Below are positions 17,382 through 24,432 of a stretch of 64,000 nucleotides of DNA, piece by piece. Source of the DNA: CAWBXL01 sp963837365 (GTDB taxonomy: Bacteria; Acidobacteriota; Terriglobia; Terriglobales; Acidobacteriaceae); the NCBI GenBank assembly GCA_963837365.1, contig CAWIMW010000001.1:186001-250000 (forward strand). The letters run 5' to 3'. Made by a program: the position numbers and the translations under genes. The stretch's first letter is position 1. Every line of letters starts with the position of its first letter. The notes beneath the pieces were generated by a model. The model did no database searches. It was given only the letters and a program-made list of their open reading frames with translations, and had not been told where the DNA came from.

Positions 17382-19181
17382 ATGGCAGATAACAAGCCAC
17401 TCAAGACGCAGGTTGCGGAACGTCCCGGCGCGGATGTGTTCAAAGACCGGCATCCGTCGAACTCAGAAAAAGCCTGGGCAGAGAAGACGCTGAACCCGAC
17501 TTTAGAGAAAGCTCCAGAGAAGCCTATCGGAGCAGCCTCCGGCGTAAATCTCGACGAACACGGTCAGGCCTGCTTCACGACTATCTCCGGTGTTCCCATC
17601 CGGCGGCTCTATACCAAAGCCGACCTGCCCGTAGATTGGAACCACGAGCAATACCTGGGCTATCCCGGCCAGCCGCCTTATACGCGTGGCATCCACGCCT
17701 CCGGTTATCGCGGCAAGCTTTACACCATGCGCCAGTTTTCCGGCTTCGCTTCGCCGGAGGAGACCAACAAACGCTATCGCTATCTGCTGCAACAGGGAGG
17801 CGGTGGGTTGTCAGTTGCCTTCGATCTGCCCACCTTGATGGGCTACGATTCCGACCATCCTGCCAGTGAGGGGGAAGTAGGCAAGTGCGGTGTGGCCATC
17901 GATTCGCTTGAGGACATGGAAATCTTGTTCTCAGGAATCAATCTGGAGAAAACAACCGTCTCCATGACCATCAACTCGCCTGCCTCGGTGCTGTGGGCAA
18001 TGTACTTGGTGGTCGCGGAAAAGCAGGGCGCGGACTGGAAGAAGATTTCCGGCACTATCCAGAACGACATTCTGAAGGAATATATCGCGCAGAAGGAATA
18101 CATCTATCCGCCCGCTCCTTCGATGCGCCTGGTGATAGATACTTTCGAGTTCGGTTCTAAATTTACCCCGCGATTTAACACCATTTCCATCAGCGGATAC
18201 CACATCCGCGAAGCTGGTTCGACGGCGCTGCAAGAGCTGGCGTTCACGCTGTATGACGGCGTCGAGTATGTCGAGTGGGCCCGCCGCCGTGGGCTGGATG
18301 TGGACGAGTTCGGCCCGCGCCTGAGTTTCTTCTTCAACGCGCACAATGATTTCTTCGAAGAGATCGCCAAATATCGCGCCGCCCGGAAAATTTGGTATCA
18401 GGTGATGAAAGACCGCTTCGGTGCCAAGAACGCCCGCACCTGGCTGCTACGCTTTCATACGCAGACAGCGGGTGTTTCGCTCACTGCGCAACAACCCATG
18501 AACAACATTGCCCGCGTGGCTATTCAGGCCATGGCAGCGGTCCTCGGAGGCACGCAGTCGCTGCACACTGATGCCTACGATGAAGCTCTGGCTCTGCCTA
18601 CAGAGGAAGCGGCCCGGATTGCCTTGCGCACCCAGCAGATTATCGCCTACGAATCTGGCGTTACCCAGACGGTTGATCCCCTGGGCGGATCATATTTTCT
18701 TGAAAATCTAACCCTGCAAATCGAAAAGGGCGCATTCGATTATTTCAACAAGCTTGACGCCATGGGCGGTATGGTGAAGGCCATCGAGCGCGGTTACCCG
18801 CAAAAAGAAATCGCCGAGGCGTCCTACCAATATCAACGAGCTGTCGAAGCGAAAGAGAAGGTCATTGTCGGAGTAAATGAATTCACCATCGAGGAAGACA
18901 CTCCGCCGACGTTGTACATTGACGAAAGCATCGCCCAACAGCAATCAGCGAAGTTGAAGACGTTGCGGAAGCGGCGTTCCGGCGAGGAAGTTAATCGGCG
19001 TTTAGAGGCGCTGAAGAAAGCCGCGACGCAAGAGCCTGTCAGCGAATCAAATGGCAACATCTCTGCGGCAAACACTATGCCATTCATCATTGACGCCGTA
19101 CGGGCCTATGCTACCGTCGGAGAAATTTGCCAGGCGCTGCGTGAAGCATATGGAACGTACACAGAAACGAGCGTGACTTAG
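17382..19181 (+). CDS. icmA: B12-dependent acyl-CoA mutase large subunit, isobutyryl-CoA-mutase type
   Basis: 599 residues from the ATG at 17382 (GGTGGGA just upstream). The mutase TIM-barrel is complete: SGYRGKLYTMRQFSGFASPEE, LSVAFDLPTLMGYDSD, GTIQNDILKEYIAQKEY, IYPPAPSMRL, LRFHTQTAGVSLTAQQP. It lacks the C-terminal cobalamin-binding domain of methylmalonyl-CoA mutase. Position 119 is Phe and 237 is Gln, 118 apart. In the family, Tyr89/Arg207 mark methylmalonyl-CoA mutase and Phe80/Gln198 mark isobutyryl-CoA mutase, both pairs also 118 apart. So it most likely converts isobutyryl- and butyryl-CoA rather than methylmalonyl-CoA. The small B12 subunit and a MeaB chaperone must lie elsewhere. 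Symbol given on active-site residues only. Confidence 0.85.
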   Translation: MADNKPLKTQVAERPGADVFKDRHPSNSEKAWAEKTLNPTLEKAPEKPIGAASGVNLDEHGQACFTTISGVPIRRLYTKADLPVDWNHEQYLGYPGQPPYTRGIHASGYRGKLYTMRQFSGFASPEETNKRYRYLLQQGGGGLSVAFDLPTLMGYDSDHPASEGEVGKCGVAIDSLEDMEILFSGINLEKTTVSMTINSPASVLWAMYLVVAEKQGADWKKISGTIQNDILKEYIAQKEYIYPPAPSMRLVIDTFEFGSKFTPRFNTISISGYHIREAGSTALQELAFTLYDGVEYVEWARRRGLDVDEFGPRLSFFFNAHNDFFEEIAKYRAARKIWYQVMKDRFGAKNARTWLLRFHTQTAGVSLTAQQPMNNIARVAIQAMAAVLGGTQSLHTDAYDEALALPTEEAARIALRTQQIIAYESGVTQTVDPLGGSYFLENLTLQIEKGAFDYFNKLDAMGGMVKAIERGYPQKEIAEASYQYQRAVEAKEKVIVGVNEFTIEEDTPPTLYIDESIAQQQSAKLKTLRKRRSGEEVNRRLEALKKAATQEPVSESNGNISAANTMPFIIDAVRAYATVGEICQALREAYGTYTETSVT

Positions 19182-19188
19182 CAAGATA

Positions 19189-19210
19189 TATACCATGGTA
19201 TAATGGTATA
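19189..19210 (+). promoter_or_regulatory. Operator and -10 box of the toxin-antitoxin pair
   Basis: TATACCATGGTATA (19189-19202) is a perfect 14-bp palindrome; a second half-site GGTATA follows at 19205-19210. TATAAT at 19199-19204 overlaps it, so bound antitoxin would block the promoter. GGAG then precedes the antitoxin start. Confidence 0.75.
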
Positions 19211-19226
19211 TTAAAACGGAGAGACC

Positions 19227-19493
19227 ATGTCACGAGCTTTCAACGGCCAGATTCACGTGAGGGTGTCCTCTGGCGTCCACGAAGAGGTCGCCAAGGAAGC
19301 CTTCGAGAAGGGGACTTCCATCAGCGGGATTCTCGCTCAGGCGCTGATGGTCAGGCAGGCACTCAAGGGCATCGACCCCTGGAAATCGATTGACGAAGTC
19401 CGGTCCGCCAATCGCGATATCCCGACACAAGAAATCGAGCGTGCCGTGGCCAAGGCGGTAAAGGCGGTCAGAAAAGGCCGGCGTGGGCAGTGA
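19227..19493 (+). CDS. Antitoxin of a PIN-toxin module (ribbon-helix-helix-like)
   Basis: 88 residues, starting FNGQIHVRVSSGVHEEVAKEA, which fits a short beta strand followed by helices (RHH/Arc-like DNA-binding fold), with a Lys/Arg-rich C-terminal helix (AVAKAVKAVRKGRRG) that would contact the toxin. Fold assignment is by pattern only. Its last 11 bases overlap the PIN gene, and it follows a palindromic operator, which is the usual arrangement for an autoregulated antitoxin. Confidence 0.8.
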   Translation: MSRAFNGQIHVRVSSGVHEEVAKEAFEKGTSISGILAQALMVRQALKGIDPWKSIDEVRSANRDIPTQEIERAVAKAVKAVRKGRRGQ

Positions 19494-19923
19494 CACGGCC
19501 AGCCCCCGTCTGGTCATTGATACGAACGTATTCGTGAGCGGATTGATTTCCAGCGCTGGCCCTCCTGCCTACATTCTTCGTGCCATTCGGAACAAGAAAG
19601 CCATCCATCTGGTTGCAGACCCAATCGTGGAAGAGTACTTACGCGTGCTTGAATATCCTCGCATCCGCAGGTTCAAGAAAATCACCGATGCATTCATCGC
19701 GGATATCGCCGCTTACCTGGTGTATCAAACGGAGCGGATTGAACTCGTCTCAAGCCTAGAACTCAGCCGCGATCCGGATGACGATGTTTTTCTGTCCACC
19801 GCCGTCGATGGAAGAGCGACTTTGCTGGTCACCGGCGACAAAGCCGATTTGATTTCACTGGCAGCAGTGGAAGGTATTCCAATCGTCTCGGCCAGCGAAG
19901 CGATAACCCGTTTGAAGCTTTGA
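19483..19923 (+). CDS. PIN-domain toxin (putative endoribonuclease, COG1569 type)
   Basis: 146 residues from a GTG inside the end of the antitoxin gene. PIN acidic residues are visible: Asp12 in VIDTNVFVSGLISS, the DPDDDVFLSTAV cluster and the GDKADL motif near the C terminus. Together they form the Mg2+-dependent RNase site. The layout matches the 'toxin-antitoxin system toxin component, PIN family' group of about 140 residues. Target RNA is unknown. All key residues are present, so the toxin looks functional. Confidence 0.88.
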   Translation: MGSDTASPRLVIDTNVFVSGLISSAGPPAYILRAIRNKKAIHLVADPIVEEYLRVLEYPRIRRFKKITDAFIADIAAYLVYQTERIELVSSLELSRDPDDDVFLSTAVDGRATLLVTGDKADLISLAAVEGIPIVSASEAITRLKL

Positions 19924-20036
19924 CAGGGGCCGGTATCAACCAGCGCGTGGCGCATATACTGTCCGAAGCCTTCGAAGTGACGGCGGTTATTGCTAAGGTC
20001 TTTTGGTGCTCGCCGGATACAGCCAACTAGCTTGGG

Positions 20037-20195
20037 CTATTTCGTACGTGAGCCCTTTTTGCCCGATCGTTCTAAATAGGCCTCCAGCGCAGCCCGCACC
20101 AGATCGGCTTCAGTCTTGCCTTTCAATCGTGCGCTGTTGCGAAGGCGTTGGCTGAGTGAATCTGGTACTCGAATGATGAGGCGATTCGATGCCAT
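20037..20195 (-). CDS. Orphan CopG/RHH-type antitoxin-like regulator
   Basis: 52 residues from the ATG at 20195; an in-frame ATG at 20204 is the alternative. NRLIIRVPDSLSQRLRNSAR is a textbook ribbon-helix-helix start and KTEADLVRAALEAYLER the second helix. No toxin gene follows on this strand: the next gene downstream (leftward) is the convergent PIN toxin. A 25-bp inverted repeat covers the start region. It may regulate itself or the neighbouring rpiA, or be a leftover antitoxin. Confidence 0.75.
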   Translation of the reverse strand: MASNRLIIRVPDSLSQRLRNSARLKGKTEADLVRAALEAYLERSGKKGSRTK

Positions 20196-20196
20196 C

Positions 20197-20221
20197 TCAG
20201 ACATTATAGAAAAATGTCTGA
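20197..20221. promoter_or_regulatory. Inverted-repeat operator between the RHH gene and rpiA
   Basis: TCAGACATT (20197-20205) and AATGTCTGA (20213-20221) are perfect 9-bp inverted arms around a 7-base spacer. On the minus strand TATAAT (20209-20204) sits inside, only 8 bases before the RHH start codon at 20195, implying a leaderless or nearly leaderless message under autorepression. Confidence 0.7.
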
Positions 20222-20266
20222 CAGTAACTATGGGTATAATTTTTGCCATAGGTGCGAAACTCACTT

Positions 20267-20953
20267 ATGGTCCTCGACCAGGAAAAACAAGCCGCCGCCC
20301 GCGCAAGCCTGCGCTTTATCAATGACGGCGATATCGTGGGCCTGGGGACCGGCTCCACGGTCTACTACACCCTGCAATTTATAGGGGAACAAGTGCGTCA
20401 GGGCCTAAAGATTCTAGGCATCGCGACCTCGAAGCAAACGGAAAAGATCGCCGCTGACCTGGGAATCCCGCTCACCACACTCGACGAACATCAAAACATC
20501 GACGTGGATATCGATGGTGCGGACGAAATTGACCCTCAGATGTCGCTGATCAAAGGCGGAGGCGGAGCCTTCTTGAGGGAAAAGATCGTCGCTTCAGCTG
20601 CCAAAAGGCTGGTGATCGTGGCAGACTCAACCAAGCAGGTTTCTGTTCTGGGCAAAGTGCCCGTACCCGTAGAAGTAGTACCCTTTGCGCAGGCGCTCGT
20701 AGCCAAAGAAATCAAGTCCCTGGGCGCTTCGGTACAGCTGCGTCAAAACAAAAATGGGAAAGTTTACGTCACCGACGAAAGCCACCACATCCTGGACTGC
20801 AACTTTGGTCAGATTGCCGATCCGCGTGGCCTGGAACGGGAACTGGAGGACATACCCGGTGTACTCGGGCATGGGTTGTTTGTCGGCATGGCAGATGTCG
20901 TGCTGGTCGGGAAAGACGATAGGGTTGTGGAATTGCGCGCCAAGGACAAATAA
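20267..20953 (+). CDS. rpiA: Ribose-5-phosphate isomerase A
   Basis: 228 residues from the ATG at 20267; a GTG at 20252 is possible but has no ribosome binding site. Motifs are complete: VGLGTGSTVYYTL (phosphate loop), IDVDIDGADEID with the catalytic acid region, LIKGGGGAFLREKIVA, and the C-terminal PGVLGHGLFVGMADVVLVG. It interconverts ribose-5-phosphate and ribulose-5-phosphate in the pentose phosphate pathway. TATAAT at 20235-20240 is a likely -10. Confidence 0.95.
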   Translation: MVLDQEKQAAARASLRFINDGDIVGLGTGSTVYYTLQFIGEQVRQGLKILGIATSKQTEKIAADLGIPLTTLDEHQNIDVDIDGADEIDPQMSLIKGGGGAFLREKIVASAAKRLVIVADSTKQVSVLGKVPVPVEVVPFAQALVAKEIKSLGASVQLRQNKNGKVYVTDESHHILDCNFGQIADPRGLERELEDIPGVLGHGLFVGMADVVLVGKDDRVVELRAKDK

Positions 20954-20967
20954 TATCGCCTAAAGAC

Positions 20968-22237
20968 TCAGCCTGCAATCTCGCCTAGCGCACTCAGAAA
21001 GCGTTGAACTTCTTCCGCCGTATTGTAGTGGGCCAGCCCGATGCGCAGAAATCCGCCGTCCTTCTCGACATCCAGCCGCTCCGTCAAGCCAATCGCGTAG
21101 TAATTTCCGTCCCAGGTGAAAAATCCGCGCTGGCCCAGTTTTTCCGCAAGCTCGCGGGGAGAATGTCCCGCGATTCGCACTGCCACGGTAGGGCACCGCT
21201 GGTCAAAATGCTTTGCATCTTGAATACCGTAAAACTTCAATCCGGGCATGGCGAGCAGCCCACCGACAAGCTGTTCCAACCGCGAACGCTCATGTTGCTG
21301 GATCGCTCCATAGGCTCCGAGCAAGGCCTCGCGGCGAGTGGCGATAGTTGGCGCTACTTTGCGCCCCAGATCAGCCAGATAATCCACGCATGCCGTGATC
21401 CCGGCGATGCATTCGTGGTTCAATGTCCCCCACTCCCAGCAAAACGGAATTGCATCCGTATTGGCGCGGAGCTTGTAGGGACGAAACCGCTCCAGAAATT
21501 CATCCTCGCCGTAGAGGATTCCCATATGGGGGCCAAAAAACTTGTAGCTCGAACACACCAGGAAGTCACATCCCAGTTCAGCAACATCTATGGGGCCATG
21601 CGGCGCATAGTGGACCGCATCCACGTACGTCAAAGCTCCATGCTCGTGGGCCAGATGGACGATTTCTTTGATGGGATTAATTGTTCCCACCGCGTTGGAA
21701 GCATAGCCCACCGCAATCACTTTGGTTCGGTCGGTGATTTTTCGGGCCAGGTCCTGCATGTTTAAGGTGCAGTCTTCTTCGTTGAATGTCCGCAAACTGG
21801 ACCTTCACCCCACGCTCTTCAAGGGCCCGCCAAGGCGAGACATTGGCGTCGTGATCGAGCCGGGTAAGCAGGATTTCATCTCCCGGAGACAATTCCCGCC
21901 CAATGGCCCGGCTGACCGCGTAGGTCAGCGTAGTCATGTTGGGGCCGAAGACGACCTCATTTGCATGACAGTTGAAAAAATCAGCCATCGCGCCGCGCGC
22001 TTCCTCAAGGACAACGTCCGTACGCTGGCTGGTGGCAAACCCACCATGAGTATTGGCGTTCGACCGTTTTAGATAATCACTGATGGCATCGATGACCCGC
22101 TGCGGAACCTGTGTGCCTCCAGGCCCGTCCAAAAACACGGCAGGCTGGCCGTTTACGGTCTGGTGCAAGGCAGGGAATTGAGAACGGGCCCACGAAACAT
22201 CCAGTTGCTTTGCGGTTTCGCTTGGTGTGATGAGCAT
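20968..22237 (-). pseudogene. Class V aminotransferase / cysteine-desulfurase-like protein with a one-base frameshift
   Basis: The start at 22237 gives residues to ...RALEERGVKVQ, after which the frame is lost; the family continues in another frame from RTFNEEDCTLNM at about 21790 to the stop at 20968. Removing one A from AAA at 21794-21796 joins the halves into about 423 residues. PLP Lys lies in CSSYKFFGPHMGILYG, and AVHYAPHGPIDV and GTLNHECIAG are further motifs. The pattern matches the VC1184-like branch of class V aminotransferases, with cysteine-desulfurase relatives. A single indel in a short homopolymer is as likely a sequencing error as a mutation. Confidence 0.82.
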
Positions 22238-22250
22238 TGGCTTACGGGAG

Positions 22251-22649
22251 TTACCCCATCATGGTGGCGTGGTCGGGCTGGATCTTGTACATCACCCGGA
22301 CCTCTTTAGGATTGGTATAAGGATATTTATCCACGCCCAGATACTTCTTAGCCATCTTGTCAATATGTGCAGACGCTCCCTGCTCGGTGATCTCAACCAC
22401 CCGTCCGCGCAACTCCAGGTAGCGGTATGGATTTTCTGGATCGATAATCGCCAGCGACACCCTGGGATCACGGCGCAAGTTCCGGTCTTTCTGTCTACCC
22501 TTGGCGGAGTTGACGATTACAAGCTCGCCTTCTACATCGCACCAGACCGGGGTCACCTGAGGCCGCCCATCAGGCATGAGGGTCGCCAAACTGGCGAAAG
22601 CCTTCTTGTTAAAGAGGTCACGATATTTTTCCGGAATTGCCTGGGACAT
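22251..22649 (-). CDS. PPOX-class (F420/FMN split-barrel) oxidoreductase
   Basis: 132 residues from the ATG at 22649, preceded by a perfect AGGAGG. The split-barrel starts IPEKYRDLFNKKAFASLATL, MPDGRPQVTPVWCD, then GRQKDRNLRRDPRVSLAIIDPENPYRYLELRGRV-type strands, typical of F420-dependent PPOX-class proteins. These use F420 or FMN to reduce or oxidise small substrates; the actual cofactor cannot be told here. Adjacent to the broken aminotransferase with a 13-bp gap, so probably one transcription unit. Confidence 0.88.
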   Translation of the reverse strand: MSQAIPEKYRDLFNKKAFASLATLMPDGRPQVTPVWCDVEGELVIVNSAKGRQKDRNLRRDPRVSLAIIDPENPYRYLELRGRVVEITEQGASAHIDKMAKKYLGVDKYPYTNPKEVRVMYKIQPDHATMMG

Positions 22650-22744
22650 AACACCTCCTGTGCCAAGGATTATAGTCGGGGCGCGAGGTTCATGGAGGAT
22701 GGAAGTGGAACGCACCTTGCCTAACTGGTTATTCGGAAGCGCGA

Positions 22745-22954
22745 TTTTTGTCTTTTGCGCCCTTTGCGTGGTGTTGTCTGCGTTCTTTGCGGTCAAGATC
22801 TTTACGCTCTCCATGTAAGTCGAAAAGAATTTAACCGCAAGCACACCAAGAAACGCCGCACTGTGGGCAAAGAAAGCCAAGTCAGGGCACCATCCAATCG
22901 TTGCCGGCAAAAGTACATTCCTCCTCGTCGCTGCGCGACTTGTCGGAATGACAA
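22745..22954. repeat. Dispersed intergenic repeats, including one REP-like unit
   Basis: 22745-22860 carries words such as TTTGCGTGGTG, CTGCGTTCTTTGCGGTC and TTTAACCGCAAGCAC that resemble the 17.2-kb repeat. 22911-22954 is a single unit of the REP family at 4675-4790 (ATTCCTCCTCGTCGCTGCGC, then TTGTCGGAATGACAA). No gene is recognisable from 22650 to 23149. Confidence 0.6.
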
Positions 22955-23149
22955 GGAATCCGTTGAACCGCCTGTCCAACAGGGCATCTCAGAGATTTGC
23001 ACAACACAGACTCATCAGTGTGCAGACCCTCAGGGTTCAATGAAACCGCAGAAATTTACCAAAAATCGCCGTTCGGACGCACGCGAAGAATCGTCTCGTG
23101 CTGACCGCACCAATCCCGCTGCACCCGCCTGTGCATGGCCTGCACTCGC

Positions 23150-23179
23150 TTGAAAATCAAGCAGATAAACTCGCATACT
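23150..23179 (+). promoter_or_regulatory. Candidate promoter of the tandem structured RNA
   Basis: TTGAAA (23150-23155), 18 bases, CATACT (23174-23179). It would start transcription near 23187, 50 bases before the first element. Confidence 0.4.
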
Positions 23180-23237
23180 TTTTATTGACTCAAGAATTAA
23201 AAGGAGTAAAAACATACTCGTTCTTTGACACCTTCTG

Positions 23238-23550
23238 AAGTTTTCCCGGTTGGTGCGGCGTCCGGGGCTCGAACCGAGTCGCTCATCCCATCGCAAGATG
23301 AGGATGAGAAGGCAAGGTAAGGGTCTATAGCAAAGCACTGGGTGAGGCGAACAAGAAGACCAGTTAAAGGCCAATACAGAGTCCCGAGGCGTTAGGCAAG
23401 TTTATCCAGTTGGCGGTAAGCCCGGAGCCCGAGTACAGATCGCGCGTAGCGACCGCAAGGAAGCGACGAGAGCAGGTCGGCGAGGGTCTAAAGCAAGCTA
23501 CTGGCTGAGACGAATAGGCCTAACACCACCTCGGGACTCTTAAATTTTTT
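23238..23550 (+). ncRNA. Candidate tandem structured non-coding RNA (two related elements)
   Basis: Two copies start AAGTTTTCCCGGTTGG (23238) and AAGTTTATCCAGTTGG (23398) and share AGGGTCTAwAGCAA and ACTGGsTGAGrCGAA. Each has a hairpin capped by GCAA at the same place: copy 1 stem 23282-23292/23297-23308, 11 bp with one bulged A; copy 2 stem 23445-23454/23459-23468, different sequence with internal loops. GGTCT/AGACC in copy 1 (23322-23326/23357-23361) becomes GGTCTA/TAGGCC in copy 2 (23485-23490/23515-23520). CCGGT/ACTGG becomes CCAGT/ACTGG, a possible pseudoknot into the previous loop. Copy 2 is enclosed by GAGTCCCGAGG (23379) and CCTCGGGACTC (23529), then TTAAATTTTTT. G-U pairs fit only this strand. 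No coding potential seen. The family is unrecognised. Confidence 0.5.
23529..23550 (+). terminator. 3' arm and U-tract ending the structured RNA
   Basis: CCTCGGGACTC pairs perfectly with GAGTCCCGAGG at 23379-23389 and is followed within one base by TTAAATTTTTT. The loop is the whole second element, so this is an end-closing stem rather than a compact hairpin. Confidence 0.5.
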
Positions 23551-23617
23551 AGCGGAACAATTTGTTCGTGTGGAGACGGGGCTTGCCCCGTAGTCAAGAA
23601 GAAGTATCTGCCAACCG

Positions 23618-24319
23618 CTACGGCCCCTGCGCAATCTGTAATTTTCCCGGCGTAACCAGCCGCGCCCGGTGAATCGTATTTGTCTCCGCGATTTCTGCCA
23701 CCACATCAACATTGACTTCATAGGCGCCCCGCGGCAAGGTCTCGCCAAAGGGAATTTCCAAATCAGTGGTGTCCCGCTTCAGAGTGAAATGTTGATAGCC
23801 GATCGCCGTGGCCCGCCCAATCTCATTCACCGCCAGCACAATCGCAGTCAGGTCGAAATCATTTCCGGTTGAATTTGATACTTTGATCGAGCCTTCGATC
23901 CTCTGACCATTGATCTTGGCCGGAGTGCTCCACTGGGCCAGCAACGGCGCCACCACATGAAGCACAAGTTCGCGGTTACGCTCATGCGCTGGGCGGCCAC
24001 TATCACTTACAGTGACCGCGAAGCGAAAATCCCCGGTCTCGGTGGGCAAACCACTCAAGATTCCGGATGACTCCAGAGAAATTCCTTGGGGAAGTGACCC
24101 GCTGGTGAGTTGCCAAGTATAAGGAGCAGTGCCACCTTGTGCTTCCAATTCGTGGTGGTATGGCTCGCGTAGAAATGCTTTAAGAGCGAGTTGACCCTTG
24201 ACCGAAAGTTGGGTGCCGGCCGAATCCGGCTGGCGCTGTGCAAGGAGCAGATACGGACTGGCAAACAACGAGAGGATCACGACTGCCAGAAGCCACCCGC
24301 GTTGAGTCGCCGTGCGCAT
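23618..24319 (-). CDS. Secreted protein with a putative Ig (He_PIG) domain
   Basis: 233 residues with an N-terminal signal peptide (hydrophobic 8-26, ending LLLAQ). The He_PIG pattern is clear at about 50-115: YHHELEAQGGTAPYTWQLTSG, SLPQGISLESSGILSGLPTETG, FRFAVTVSD. The second half (about 130-230) is a beta-rich region without a name I can give. Such proteins are exported and often surface or matrix associated. Downstream of a wrecked lipoprotein gene on the same strand. A GC palindrome (ACGGGGCTTGCCCCGT, 23577-23592) follows its stop codon without a T-run. Confidence 0.75.
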   Translation of the reverse strand: MRTATQRGWLLAVVILSLFASPYLLLAQRQPDSAGTQLSVKGQLALKAFLREPYHHELEAQGGTAPYTWQLTSGSLPQGISLESSGILSGLPTETGDFRFAVTVSDSGRPAHERNRELVLHVVAPLLAQWSTPAKINGQRIEGSIKVSNSTGNDFDLTAIVLAVNEIGRATAIGYQHFTLKRDTTDLEIPFGETLPRGAYEVNVDVVAEIAETNTIHRARLVTPGKLQIAQGP

Positions 24320-24432
24320 GGTATTCAGATGCGAAAAAGCCCCAGCGAGAATCCTAATCTGCCGGGGCTTTGGCCTCCAGATGCCTTATGGACGCGGCGT
24401 CGAGATTAAATCTCCAATCAGGGCTGCTTGAG

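Noticed and set aside
23245..23275. tRNA-like 3' end on the minus strand (GGTTCGAGCCCC then CGCCGCACCA)
   Set aside because: The T-arm stem is mismatched, no acceptor 5' strand or anticodon arm is found, and copy 2 lacks the TTCGA loop. It is better explained as part of the plus-strand structured RNA.
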